DNA from: Methanobrevibacter sp.
GTDB taxonomy: Archaea > Methanobacteriota > Methanobacteria > Methanobacteriales > Methanobacteriaceae
Length of the DNA: 64,000 nt
Direction: 5' to 3'
Assembly (NCBI RefSeq): GCF_015062985.1
Contig: NZ_SUTI01000001.1
Span: forward strand, 113,377-177,376
In this document: piece after piece, positions 8,772 through 19,235 of the stretch
Numbering within the stretch: the stretch's first letter is position 1
Layout of the letters: every line of letters begins with the position of its first letter
Program-made: the position numbers and the translations under genes
Notes under the pieces: model-generated
Seen by the model: the letters and a program-made list of their open reading frames with translations, nothing else
What the model was told of the DNA's origin: nothing
Databases searched by the model: none

Positions 8772-9407
8772 TTAATAATAATTTATTCCACAAAGATTTT
8801 CATCAGGACCTTCCGGATAGTCATAGCAGTCGAGATAATCACAAAATCCATTATCATTAGGCATATAATCTAAATATGCACATCCGCAAGGTTGTGATGT
8901 GAATTGGCTTTCTTTGAGATAAAAAAGTTTCCAAAACATATCCTCTTCATATTGATCATATTCATAATCTTCATATTCGGGTTCATATTTATAATCATAA
9001 TCATAGCCATTTATCTCAATGAATTTATCTTCTTCCATAGCAGCAATTTGCACTTCAAAAAAATCATTTAAAGCAAAATAATCCAGAACAATTTCAGAAT
9101 GATTTAATTCATATTCTTCTCGCTCTTTAATCAGTTTTTTATCACGTTCTTTCATGATTAAATCATTATATTCAAAAGGATAATCCAAATCAAAATCTTC
9201 TGAATCGTCATGCATTAATTCATAATCATCAATTTGAATTTCATATTGCCTAATTGAAGAGTCGATTTCATCGCATGGAGAATATGGCTCCATTGATAGA
9301 AATTTTTCTTCATATGATTCTCTTTCTTCAATCATTTTTTCAAAGCGTAAAAATTCAATGTCATCCATGAAATCTTCATTTAATTCAAATTCATTATACC
9401 TATCCAT
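8772..9407 (-). CDS. Very acidic Asp/Glu/Tyr-rich protein
   Basis: 211 residues from ATG 9407, chosen because GGAG lies eight bases upstream; the ATG at 9422 has none. The protein is dominated by Asp, Glu and Tyr (for example YDYDYKYEPEYEDYEYDQYE) with almost no basic surface, so it should be strongly negative, like DNA-mimic or chaperone-type proteins. The C-terminal 50 residues contain five Cys, two as C-G-C. No family recognised. It lies between the solenoid gene and the SseB-like gene on the same strand. Confidence 0.6.
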   Translation of the reverse strand: MDRYNEFELNEDFMDDIEFLRFEKMIEERESYEEKFLSMEPYSPCDEIDSSIRQYEIQIDDYELMHDDSEDFDLDYPFEYNDLIMKERDKKLIKEREEYELNHSEIVLDYFALNDFFEVQIAAMEEDKFIEINGYDYDYKYEPEYEDYEYDQYEEDMFWKLFYLKESQFTSQPCGCAYLDYMPNDNGFCDYLDCYDYPEGPDENLCGINYY

Positions 9408-9525
9408 AGTGATGGTCTCCATTATTTGTTGGTTAGATACATATTTTCCGTTGTATCATTAAATGTAAGTTGGATGTTATATATAAAGTTTTTGATTATA
9501 ATTATCAAATAAAATTTTTTATTAT

Positions 9526-12000
9526 TTAAGATAATCCATTTTTTAAAAATACCCTATTATATAATTCACTGTCAATTAAAGATTTATTTTTCTCTAAAAG
9601 AAATTTTAAATTATCTTTGCAAGTATCACAATTATAAATTTGATCATTATGGAGAGCTAGCTCACATAATTTCTTCATTTGCAAATCAGTGAATTCTGAT
9701 GCATAATTTTTTAAAAATCCTAAAATATGCCTGGCAGTTGAAAAACCAAAAGTAAGTTTTCTTAATTCATTTAATTTATAATCAATTATCATCTGATAAA
9801 TATACTTTGTTATACTTTCATCAAAAACATCTATATTTTTTATTAAAAAGTTCATAAAATTCTCATCAAAATATGAAACTAAATTATTTTCAATAATCTT
9901 TTCACATAATGTGTTGATTTGATCTTCAGTAAACCATTTAGAATAGGCATTTAAGTCAAAAAATAATTGTGAATTGATTAAATCATTATTAGATCCATCT
10001 AATAATTTGATTCTACTATCAATAAAATCTTTATAAAATTTTTCATGATTAAAATTTCCTAATTTATCAGTATTAAAATCAAAAATATATTTTAGGTCAG
10101 ATGAAAAATTACAAATATTAACATTATCAATAACAATCTGGGATAATTTATTTAATTGTTTTTCATTGAATTTATTTGATAAATCTTTTAAATCATGCGT
10201 AATCTCTTTAGAATTAAATTTGGAATTTAAATTATTTAAAGTTTGAATTTTGATGTTAATAAGATTAGAACATAATTCTTCATAATATTCAAAATTGTTT
10301 TCTTTTAAAATATATGTGAAATCCTTGACAAAACTACATAAATTCACATTTTTGATTACTGTTTCACTTAAATTATTTAACTGACCTTTTGAAAAATTTG
10401 TGGTATATGATTTTAAATATCCAAATATATTAAATACTTCTTCACAATTTAAATTAGGATTATCTAATTTATTAATTCCTAAATCAATAATTTTTTTATA
10501 ATTGATATCAAAATTATCCTCATTAACCTTTAGAATATTATTAAATTGATTATAATCTTCAAAAATGTATTCTCTTTCAATAACACAATTAGACAAGATA
10601 GTTATTTGTTCTTTACTAAATTTATCGGCATATTCACATAAATCATTAAATATTAATTGTCGGTCATTGAAATCCAAATCAGTATTGTCTAATTTTTCAA
10701 TACGAATATTTATAAACTTTTCATAGAATTCATCGAAAAAATTTAAACTAAATTTCTCTTTATTTATTTCCAAAATATAATTTAGTTCATTAAAATACTT
10801 AGAAATATTACATTTAAAAATAGCATAGTTACATAAATCTGTTAACTGTTTTTTGTTAAATTTATCAGCATATTCTTTTAAATCATTAAATAATTCATAT
10901 TCCCATATAAAACTGTTATTATTTAATTTTTGAATATGATTATCAATCAAATCATTATAAAATTCATCAAAAAATTTAGAATCAATATTGTTTTTATTAA
11001 CCCTTAAAATATGATTGAAATCATCAGAATAATAGGAAATATTGTTTTCCTTAACTAACATATTACGTAATTCAATTAGTTGGTTTTTAGTAAATTTATT
11101 AGCATACTCCTTCAAATATGAAAACATGTCATCTATTGAATAATTATCCCCTTTACAATTTTCCAGTATACTATCAACTATTTTTTCATAATTTTCATCA
11201 TAAAATGTATCATCAAAGTAATTATTATTCAAATCAAGAATTTCATTAAAATATTTAGCATAATGATTCATTTTAGGATTTTTAATCATTATTTCACATA
11301 ATCTAACTATCTGATTTTCATTAAATTTATCACCATACTCACTTAAATAATTAAAAATTTCCTTAGGAAATTTAGGATTACTTAATTCCAAAGTATTTAA
11401 TTTATTCATTATAGTTTTTTGGTGAATCTTTAAATTTCGTTTATCTGATTCTTTTGCTAAATCATAATTAAAAATATATAAAATTTCATTATTTTCTTTA
11501 ATTTTAAATTTTAATTCTTCAAGATATTTAGAATTAAATGATATTTCATTTATTGGATTAGAATAAATCCAATAATATTCATCATCTTCAACTTCCTCAA
11601 TAAATAAATAACCAGTATTTTTTCCGAAATTGCTTAAACTAAACCAATTTTCATAAATATCCTTAGAGATATTTTCAAGTTTAATAATATCCTCAATAGT
11701 TTTGCCATTTTTATAATAATTTAGAATAATATTAATTATCTCTTTTTTATAGCAATCAATTTCTGATTTAAATTTATATTCATATCCTTTTTCTTCATAT
11801 TTCTCAAGTTCTTCAATTTCTTTATCGCATTTTCGTTGTAATGATAAATCATGACGACGACGCGCATTGTCTCTCTCATCTTTGAGTTCATTAATTTTTA
11901 ATCTAATTCTAAATTTTCTTCTGGCTGCATTCTTAGGTTCTTCTTCAAGTTGAATACTGATTTTTTCAATTTCATCGTATAATTCGTTTAGCTTATTCAT
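9526..12000 (-). CDS. Eight-repeat alpha-solenoid protein with coiled coil
   Basis: 824 residues. Residues 1-75 are a charged coiled coil. A module at about 90-115 (GKTIEDIIKLENISKDIYEN) resembles the HTH-like unit of the 874-residue protein at 4715. From about residue 210 to the end I count eight repeats of about 75 residues, each opening with the pattern F-x2-L-x2-Y-x3-F-x3-Q-x3-L (for example LKEYADKFNKKQLTDL and LKNYASEFTDLQMKKL). They look like paired-helix solenoid units but do not fit TPR, HEAT or ARM consensus that I know. A C-x2-C occurs near the end (YNCDTCKD). The gene lies 67 bases after the UvrD-like gene on the same strand. Function unknown; a scaffold is the likeliest role. Confidence 0.65.
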   Translation of the reverse strand: MNKLNELYDEIEKISIQLEEEPKNAARRKFRIRLKINELKDERDNARRRHDLSLQRKCDKEIEELEKYEEKGYEYKFKSEIDCYKKEIINIILNYYKNGKTIEDIIKLENISKDIYENWFSLSNFGKNTGYLFIEEVEDDEYYWIYSNPINEISFNSKYLEELKFKIKENNEILYIFNYDLAKESDKRNLKIHQKTIMNKLNTLELSNPKFPKEIFNYLSEYGDKFNENQIVRLCEIMIKNPKMNHYAKYFNEILDLNNNYFDDTFYDENYEKIVDSILENCKGDNYSIDDMFSYLKEYANKFTKNQLIELRNMLVKENNISYYSDDFNHILRVNKNNIDSKFFDEFYNDLIDNHIQKLNNNSFIWEYELFNDLKEYADKFNKKQLTDLCNYAIFKCNISKYFNELNYILEINKEKFSLNFFDEFYEKFINIRIEKLDNTDLDFNDRQLIFNDLCEYADKFSKEQITILSNCVIEREYIFEDYNQFNNILKVNEDNFDINYKKIIDLGINKLDNPNLNCEEVFNIFGYLKSYTTNFSKGQLNNLSETVIKNVNLCSFVKDFTYILKENNFEYYEELCSNLINIKIQTLNNLNSKFNSKEITHDLKDLSNKFNEKQLNKLSQIVIDNVNICNFSSDLKYIFDFNTDKLGNFNHEKFYKDFIDSRIKLLDGSNNDLINSQLFFDLNAYSKWFTEDQINTLCEKIIENNLVSYFDENFMNFLIKNIDVFDESITKYIYQMIIDYKLNELRKLTFGFSTARHILGFLKNYASEFTDLQMKKLCELALHNDQIYNCDTCKDNLKFLLEKNKSLIDSELYNRVFLKNGLS

Positions 12001-12067
12001 AAAAATCTTTAATGCAATTAATTTATTAATATATGGTCAAATATCGTTTTTAAAATTTATAATAACT

Positions 12068-15000
12068 TTAATTATTATTACAAAATTTATTATGCTCGCA
12101 ATAATCACAGTTGCTTTTCTTATCAAATTTTTGATCTAATATCTTTGAGGTTATCTTCTCTAATTCTTTTAATCCAAATTTTTCATATGTATCTTTAATA
12201 TCAAATGTTTTTATTGAATTGTGATTTAGTGAATGTAATATTATAGAATTCAATTGTTTATCCTTAAATTCCAAATCATCTTTTAATGAAGAATAATAAA
12301 AGTGTAAGATCATCTCATAATAATCCATATCAAATATTTTTTCATCGGAACCAATAAATTTAACAATGGAACATCCACCATTTTCATCTTTTACAATTAA
12401 ATCAATTGTACCAAATACATCACAATTATTCAGATGTTTTAATACCGGATATTCATTTTTTAATATATCATATTTCTTTCCAAATTGGTTCCAATAATTA
12501 AGAACATTAGAAATAATTGTTTTATCTTCTTCAAACTGACTAATACTATGGTAATTAAGAATTGTGTTTATCTTCAATTTAATATCATCTTCAGTTAAAT
12601 TTTTTTGAGAGTGAATGCTGTTTAATAACCTATGTAAAACCATTTCCACATGATTATCATCACTTACTTCAACTGCAAAATTTAAGTCATTAGAAATATA
12701 ATAGTTGTATGGGCAAACAAGGTAATTATTTATAATATCTTCAAAATATAGTTCAGGAATTCCAGTAATTGAAGAAGATGAATTTGAAGATTCAACTGCA
12801 GGTATTGTATTCACATTGTTCAAATTTAAATTTTTTATAGTAACATTTTCATTTTTTTTCATGTCAATTAAACATTGTGGTTTAAAGTAATTTGAAGATA
12901 AAATTAAAATTTCCTTTGCTCTTGAAGCAGCTACATATATCATTTTCATTTCTTCCAAATTATGTTGTGTCTTTTCTTCGGAAATATCTTTAGGTTTATA
13001 CCTCAAAAATTCTATATTCGTATGCCAAAGTCCTGTTTTATATTCCCTTGGAAAATCACCATCACTTAATGAAGCAACAAAAACGATTGGATATTCTAAA
13101 CCTTTAGATTTATGAACTGTCATGACATGAACTTCATCTTCAAAAGTTTCAGTTTCATCAATATATGAACTATATGATTGCAAAACACCATTTAAATAGT
13201 TAAATAAACCCACATAATCATTTGAACCCATAATTTTTTCATAATCTTTAATTAATCTAGAAACCATACTCAAATTCTTTAAAATTTTTATTGATTCGGA
13301 AGTATTTTGAATAGAAATTTTATCTATATATCCATTTAACTTTAGTAACTGCTTGTAAACTTCTAATGATGTAGGTTTATACATATTTTGACCAAACATC
13401 TTAGATTTGATATCTTTTAATTTTAAAAAGAAATTTATATCATTTTGATTTGAGATTCCTAATTTAATTAAATCAAAATCATCTAAATCAGACAAATCAT
13501 ATGAATTAGTATTAGAAACAACTTCTTTAATGAAAGTTATATCTTTATTAAAAACTTTTTTATAAGAATATAAAGACTTATCGATATTGAAAGCATATTC
13601 AACAACATTTTTTTCAAAATTTGACTGAATATTCTTCAGGACATGTTTTGTTTCATCAGATAAACCAAAAAATTCATCATTATAATCAGAAGCAAATCCC
13701 TCAAAATTTAAAAAAACATCTGATCTATAAATAAAACTGGTTTTATCATAAGGCATTAAATACCATAACAATAACAAAATTGATTTTATTTCATTTTGTT
13801 CTAATAAATCTTTATTTCCTTTTAAGTAAAAAGGTATATTATTTTCTCTAAGAACATTACTAAAGTCCATTGCTTGCTCATTTGTTCTAAATAAAACTCC
13901 AATATCACTATATTTTTTAATTTTCTTATCATCATGCAAGCTTTTTATAATCTTAACAATATTTTCATATTCATTAGAAAACCCATTACTTAAATAGTAT
14001 ATTGGGGTTTTATATTGTTTTTTTGCCTTTAATTTTTTAGGGACATTACGTTTACCTTTTATAAATTCTTCATTAAAATCAACAATATCTGATGTTGACC
14101 TATAATTAGTATGCAATTCAACATATTCAATGTTTTCACGATTTTCAATATCAGTTATCCGGTCAAAATAGCAAGGTCTAGCACCTCTCCAACCATAAAT
14201 ACTTTGGTCTGAATCTCCAACTATTGTAAATGAATCTGAATTTTCATTCAATTTTTTGTAAATTTGCATTAAATGATGATTTGTATCTTGAAATTCATCA
14301 ATTAAAATGTTTTTATACGGAATTTCTACACGACATAGAATTTCATAAGTTTTTTGAAGGATTGTATTATCATCACATGTTTTATATTTTTCTAATAAAT
14401 CATTGTATTTTGGATATGATTCTACAATTGCTATCCATTTTGCATGATAATGAGAATTTCTCCATCCCGCATCATTAATTTGATTAAATGTTGGAAAAGT
14501 ACCATATTCTTCCTGAAAATTTTTGACAAAATCTTTATATTCCCATTTAATTTTTCTACCGTTTCTACGTCTTAACTCATCAGCAAAATCTTCGGCTACT
14601 AATCCAAAGTTAAAATATCCATCATATAATCTAGTAATTAATGATACATCTGAATCATGAGTTTGTGAAAAACCTGTAAATCCTAATTCTTCTCTGTGTT
14701 TATTTAAAAATAGGCTTCTTTCACCATATCTTTCTAAATAATTATAAGGTATTATTTCATAATTTGCAATAACATATCTACAAAAAGCATGAACTGTACT
14801 AATTCTAATTTGATTAATGATTTCAATATCTAAATCAGTTTCATTTTTTAATCTATTTCTCAATTCATTAGTTGCTTCATTGGTAAATGTTATAACTAAT
14901 ATTGTTGACGGATCAACACCATTTTTAACTAAAAATCTAACACGTTCAATTATCACTCTTGTTTTACCAGAACCCGGACCTGCATTAATTACTAATGGTT

Positions 15001-16126
15001 TATCTCCCATATAAGTTACAGCAGATTCTTGATCTTTATCTAGGAATATGCTCTTTTCAACTTGATTAATTTTTAGTCCATAATCATCTCTAATGATTTC
15101 ATATTTCATTAATTTTTCAATATCCCTACCATATTCATCTTTTTCAATAACTGGCTCGTTTTCTAATTCTTTAGTTAATACTTCCAAATCATCAATTAAA
15201 AAATTATAAGCTAACTCTCGTATAAGTTTGAAATCATTTTTTTCAAGTTCATTGGATTCGGAAACTAAATTAGATAAATATTCAATAGTAAAATCTTGAG
15301 GAAAATCATCTAAATAAGGATATAAATAAGCAATATTATTATTGTTCGCATTTTTTAAATCATCATAAAGTTGATGTTTTACTGAAAAATCAAAAAATGA
15401 TAAAATTTCTGACATATCTTTTTCTTTGAGAAAATCATTTGTTTTTAAATAATTGTCTAAATCTTCGTGATTTGTTATATATTTTTTATAATCATTTAAA
15501 ACCTCTTTAAATGTGTTTATATCCAAATAAATTTTATTTAAAGCCATATATTTTGAAAAATTATTTTTATTGATTTCATTTTCATAAATTTTATCAATTA
15601 AATTTATTCTTTCATCAACAGTAACTTTTGTAGGTTCTAATGAATTTAAATTAAAATTATATTTTAAATCTTTCAAATAATCATATTTTAAATCATCATC
15701 ATGAAATTTTTTAAAGCAAAATAACGAAATTTCAAAAAGTAATTTATGTACCTTTTCACAATGAATAAAACCATACTCATAGTAATTTTCACCATGAGCA
15801 TTTGCATCACCATACCTTTTAACATCAAAACATTTTTCTTTAATAAGTTTATCTATTAATTTTTCATGATAACAACCTTTAATTAACTTAGATAAACCAT
15901 ATTCCGGTAGCAATATATCCTCAGAAGGATATTTGAAAAGTTTTCTAAGGTTAGAATTTGTCTTAGCAAGCTTTTTAATTAGTAATTCACATATTGTTCT
16001 TCCAGTTCTTAATGATGTTGTATATAACTTTCCTGAAATAGTATCTTCGAATGCAAGGCACTCCTGATAAATTTGATCAAATTTTTTATCATCACTTAAA
16101 AAATCAAATGCACTAATATGACTCAT
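12068..16126 (-). CDS. UvrD-type helicase with DUF4145-like N-terminus, degenerate nuclease
   Basis: 1352 residues. The N-terminal ~150 residues are a DUF4145-like domain with RYGDANAHG, the family's conserved basic...N-x-x-H strip. SF1 helicase motifs follow: NAGPGSGKT (motif I, about 380), LIDEFQDTNH (II, about 610), GDSDQSIYGWRGA (III, about 643), TNYRST (IV), VHKSKGLEYP (V, about 1005) and VAASRAKE (VI, about 1067). The C-terminus follows the AddB/RecB iron-sulphur nuclease plan: one Cys at about 1138 (LVCPYNYY) and C-x2-C-x5-C at the end. However, after GTIDLI the usual 'vDyK' is KFI, so the catalytic Asp and Lys appear lost. GGTGAG precedes the ATG and the gene overlaps the upstream gene by 14 bases. 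It probably acts on DNA ends as a helicase without nuclease activity. Confidence 0.85.
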   Translation of the reverse strand: MSHISAFDFLSDDKKFDQIYQECLAFEDTISGKLYTTSLRTGRTICELLIKKLAKTNSNLRKLFKYPSEDILLPEYGLSKLIKGCYHEKLIDKLIKEKCFDVKRYGDANAHGENYYEYGFIHCEKVHKLLFEISLFCFKKFHDDDLKYDYLKDLKYNFNLNSLEPTKVTVDERINLIDKIYENEINKNNFSKYMALNKIYLDINTFKEVLNDYKKYITNHEDLDNYLKTNDFLKEKDMSEILSFFDFSVKHQLYDDLKNANNNNIAYLYPYLDDFPQDFTIEYLSNLVSESNELEKNDFKLIRELAYNFLIDDLEVLTKELENEPVIEKDEYGRDIEKLMKYEIIRDDYGLKINQVEKSIFLDKDQESAVTYMGDKPLVINAGPGSGKTRVIIERVRFLVKNGVDPSTILVITFTNEATNELRNRLKNETDLDIEIINQIRISTVHAFCRYVIANYEIIPYNYLERYGERSLFLNKHREELGFTGFSQTHDSDVSLITRLYDGYFNFGLVAEDFADELRRRNGRKIKWEYKDFVKNFQEEYGTFPTFNQINDAGWRNSHYHAKWIAIVESYPKYNDLLEKYKTCDDNTILQKTYEILCRVEIPYKNILIDEFQDTNHHLMQIYKKLNENSDSFTIVGDSDQSIYGWRGARPCYFDRITDIENRENIEYVELHTNYRSTSDIVDFNEEFIKGKRNVPKKLKAKKQYKTPIYYLSNGFSNEYENIVKIIKSLHDDKKIKKYSDIGVLFRTNEQAMDFSNVLRENNIPFYLKGNKDLLEQNEIKSILLLLWYLMPYDKTSFIYRSDVFLNFEGFASDYNDEFFGLSDETKHVLKNIQSNFEKNVVEYAFNIDKSLYSYKKVFNKDITFIKEVVSNTNSYDLSDLDDFDLIKLGISNQNDINFFLKLKDIKSKMFGQNMYKPTSLEVYKQLLKLNGYIDKISIQNTSESIKILKNLSMVSRLIKDYEKIMGSNDYVGLFNYLNGVLQSYSSYIDETETFEDEVHVMTVHKSKGLEYPIVFVASLSDGDFPREYKTGLWHTNIEFLRYKPKDISEEKTQHNLEEMKMIYVAASRAKEILILSSNYFKPQCLIDMKKNENVTIKNLNLNNVNTIPAVESSNSSSSITGIPELYFEDIINNYLVCPYNYYISNDLNFAVEVSDDNHVEMVLHRLLNSIHSQKNLTEDDIKLKINTILNYHSISQFEEDKTIISNVLNYWNQFGKKYDILKNEYPVLKHLNNCDVFGTIDLIVKDENGGCSIVKFIGSDEKIFDMDYYEMILHFYYSSLKDDLEFKDKQLNSIILHSLNHNSIKTFDIKDTYEKFGLKELEKITSKILDQKFDKKSNCDYCEHNKFCNNN

Positions 16127-17333
16127 AAAAACTCACCTTCATCAATTTTTTCATTATTAACTCTTCTGTAATTTGGTTGCTTCTTATTTTATTTTTATTA
16201 ATCAATTCACCTATTTCATCATTGATTCTTTCCTGTTGAGCATCATTTAATAAAGCATCTTTAATTTTTTCACTTTTAATTATTTTATTAAGCATAATTC
16301 TAGAATCACTTTGGTTTAATTCAATCTGCCTATAGAATTTATTTTCACAATGCCCAAAAAAAGAATCAAATATGCAATAATCATTTATTTCTGTTTCAAT
16401 TTCATTAAAAATAACTCCTATTTCATCTGCAGTTAAATTATATTTTTTTGAGATATCCGGAATATTTGTTTTAAGTTTAGATAATTGATTGTGATAATCT
16501 TGCCTTATACATTCTTTTTCAAGATAATCTTTTAATTTTAATATTAAAATGTTCTCATCAGAAATTACATCATTTGAAATATCAATTTTAAGTCTATCCA
16601 AAATCATCAAAATTATATCATCATCGTATTGATACTTTTTTACTAATCTCTCAAAAGAATGACTTTGAATAAATCTATTTAAAAAGTTATTTAATACATA
16701 TTGTTTTTTAATAAATGAATATTCATTTAAATAATACTCAACAATATCACTTATTTCACCATTTATATTATCTGAATATATGTCTTTTTCTATCTTTTCC
16801 ATTAATTTAAACATTTCATAATCAGTAAAGTCATTTGAAATATACTTAAAAATTGGTGATTCCTTAAATTGCTTAAATTCAATTAATAAATTTGGATTAT
16901 CGGATGTCTGATTAAAATTATCATTTTCTATTTTAGAAATTAGTGTATTAATTGTATCTTCACTACATTCAATAGGTTTAACATCAAATTCACTCAAATT
17001 TTCAAATAAAACCAATTCCTCATTGTCCTCTATTTCAATGTTAACAAATGAGTTGGTTAATTCTTTGTTAAATTTTTGTTTAAATAAATTAAAATCCAAA
17101 TTATAAGATAGATTCTCTAAAAATCCTTCTAAAATATGTAACATATCATTTTCAGAAAAATTATAACAGTACAAGTCTTCATTTATAGCATAATTCCCAT
17201 TTTCATTTAAATAAAATAAATAATTATTAATTTGACTTTTTAAATTATTGTCAATTTCCAATTCATTTATTAAATTTTTAATTTTAAATATTTTTAAATT
17301 AAATTTTAAAGATTTTATCTGATCAATATCCAT
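16113..17333 (-). CDS. Unknown acidic helical protein beside helicase
   Basis: 406 residues, rich in Asn, Asp, Ile and Lys, with no recognisable catalytic motif. A strip near the C-terminus (FFGHCENKFYRQIEL) resembles one in the 17359 gene (CEKQFFRSIEF), so the two may share an ancestor. The stop overlaps the ATG of the UvrD-like gene by 14 bases, which implies coupled translation. I suspect it derives, with its upstream neighbour, from a large helicase of the DUF4011 kind, but the support is weak. Confidence 0.5.
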   Translation of the reverse strand: MDIDQIKSLKFNLKIFKIKNLINELEIDNNLKSQINNYLFYLNENGNYAINEDLYCYNFSENDMLHILEGFLENLSYNLDFNLFKQKFNKELTNSFVNIEIEDNEELVLFENLSEFDVKPIECSEDTINTLISKIENDNFNQTSDNPNLLIEFKQFKESPIFKYISNDFTDYEMFKLMEKIEKDIYSDNINGEISDIVEYYLNEYSFIKKQYVLNNFLNRFIQSHSFERLVKKYQYDDDIILMILDRLKIDISNDVISDENILILKLKDYLEKECIRQDYHNQLSKLKTNIPDISKKYNLTADEIGVIFNEIETEINDYCIFDSFFGHCENKFYRQIELNQSDSRIMLNKIIKSEKIKDALLNDAQQERINDEIGELINKNKIRSNQITEELIMKKLMKVSFYESY

Positions 17334-17358
17334 CTTAACAACCTAAACATAATTTGAA

Positions 17359-19065
17359 TTATTTTTTCATATATTCAATTTTATTATTTCTTATTACATA
17401 ATCAAACTCTTGAATATAATTAATTGAAGATAATAACGACAACATTTTTTCATCAATTAAAAACAAACGACGATTTGCAAAAATAAATTCTTTATATTCC
17501 CTTAAAATTTTAATATTAAATTTTTCTATTTCTTCATAATTCCCTTCAAAATTTTCAAATTTATTTTGAACATCATCTAAAATTGAATTTAATTGTTCTT
17601 TTTCTTTTAAAACATTTTTATCATTATTTAATTGTGATATATGGAATTCAATTGACCTGAAAAATTGTTTTTCACAGTCATCTCCTATTTTACTATTAAT
17701 TTCTGTAAGTTCTTTTTTATAATAAGCAACATTAAGTTTTGATTCATTAAAATCATATTTTTCTAAAAAAATATTTAACAATGCATCATAAAAATTAAAA
17801 TAAAAAACATTTATAATATCATTTTTACCTACTTTATTTGAAAATACAAGTTCCACATAATCTTTTAGATTTTCATCATCAAAATTATAATTCAAAAATT
17901 TATTATACCTTTTTAATTTATTAAAATCTTCTAAATAGATATCAAAAGATTTAAATAAACCATCATAAGAATTACTTAAATCAAAATCAGTTGAAGATAA
18001 TTTGAAACATTCATACTTTTTGTAAAAACTTGAAAGCATGAATAGTTGCTTTTTACAATATTTATGAATATTTAATAAAATTTTAAATTTATTCAATACA
18101 AATTCTTTATTATCACCCATATTAAAATAAGTTAAAATATCATTATCAATTAATTCTGTGTACAATACAGAAATTAATAGTTTTTCGATTATATCTTCTC
18201 CTTCACTAACATATTTATGTATTGGAGATTCTTGAGGAATATTTTTTTTATTTAAATTATCACTATTAAAATAAAATCTTAAATCTTCATTTAAAATATT
18301 CCTATCCATTTTCTCAATGTATTTTGGATTTTTAGATAACACAGGAATATTTTCCAGGTAATCCATTTCTAGGAGATTATTAAAAATCTTTAAACCAGTT
18401 AATATATTCAATTTTTTATTTAATTTAATTAAATCATTTAAATTATCTTTAAAATTATTCGAAACATCCATTAAAATATTATATTCCTCTGATTCAAAAA
18501 AATCTCTAGAAAAATAATCCTTTAAAAAGAATATGTAATCTAATTCGTTTACGATATCTTCAATATCCCTTGCAATATTATCAATCGAAGATTTGTTGTA
18601 TTGATCCAAATTAGATATGGGAAAAATTAATCTTTTATTATTTAATTTGTTGAAATGGTAATCTCTCATTTCTTTGGTTTCATAAGGCGTTAAATTAAAA
18701 TAAGAATAATCAGAAAGAATATTAATAATTTTTTCAATGTTCTTTTTCTTTTCAAACAATTCATCAATATCATCACTAAAATCAACATTAGAATCTTCAA
18801 TTAAATAAGTTAAAAATGAGTCATCTTTAATATCAAATTCAAAATCAATAATTAAATGGCTTATATCTAATTTATCAAATAAATTAAACAATTTTGTTCT
18901 ATCAGGCCTATTATCTGAAATGAATAAAACTGAATGTCCATTAGCTAATAAATTTAAAATAGCCATATGTTCATTATTAACAGACTTTTTTAATCTTGAA
19001 TATACATCGGGCCACATAAATGCCATATTATTATTAATTTCATCAATTGATATTAGAACCACCAA
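17359..19065 (-). CDS. Possible helicase-derived protein lacking Walker A
   Basis: 568 residues. The opening has MAILNLLANGHSVLFISDN followed by a leucine-rich 'lfdkldishliid' strip and later YFNLTPYETKEM. This order resembles the segment after the Walker A loop in DUF4011-type SF1 helicases ('tiAnliaeaL..GksVLFVsek...', then '..LTPYEal..'). The G-x-G-K-S/T itself is absent, so it would be an inactive derivative. The start is uncertain: the frame opens with TTG 19065 / GTG 19062, GGTGG lies within these codons, and the first ATG is residue 14 (19026). It heads the run of genes down to 12068. Confidence in the helicase relation is low. Confidence 0.5.
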   Translation of the reverse strand: MVVLISIDEINNNMAFMWPDVYSRLKKSVNNEHMAILNLLANGHSVLFISDNRPDRTKLFNLFDKLDISHLIIDFEFDIKDDSFLTYLIEDSNVDFSDDIDELFEKKKNIEKIINILSDYSYFNLTPYETKEMRDYHFNKLNNKRLIFPISNLDQYNKSSIDNIARDIEDIVNELDYIFFLKDYFSRDFFESEEYNILMDVSNNFKDNLNDLIKLNKKLNILTGLKIFNNLLEMDYLENIPVLSKNPKYIEKMDRNILNEDLRFYFNSDNLNKKNIPQESPIHKYVSEGEDIIEKLLISVLYTELIDNDILTYFNMGDNKEFVLNKFKILLNIHKYCKKQLFMLSSFYKKYECFKLSSTDFDLSNSYDGLFKSFDIYLEDFNKLKRYNKFLNYNFDDENLKDYVELVFSNKVGKNDIINVFYFNFYDALLNIFLEKYDFNESKLNVAYYKKELTEINSKIGDDCEKQFFRSIEFHISQLNNDKNVLKEKEQLNSILDDVQNKFENFEGNYEEIEKFNIKILREYKEFIFANRRLFLIDEKMLSLLSSINYIQEFDYVIRNNKIEYMKK

Positions 19066-19235
19066 TATTAAATTTAATATGATATTATATTATGTTTAAA
19101 AAAATATATATTTTAACATAAGTAAAAAATATTATATATAATTTGTTAATAAAAAAAGAGAAATTTGATAACTATCTAAATAAGAGATATCATAAAAACT
19201 CAAATCCTAACTTTTAATCCATCAGATTTAATATT

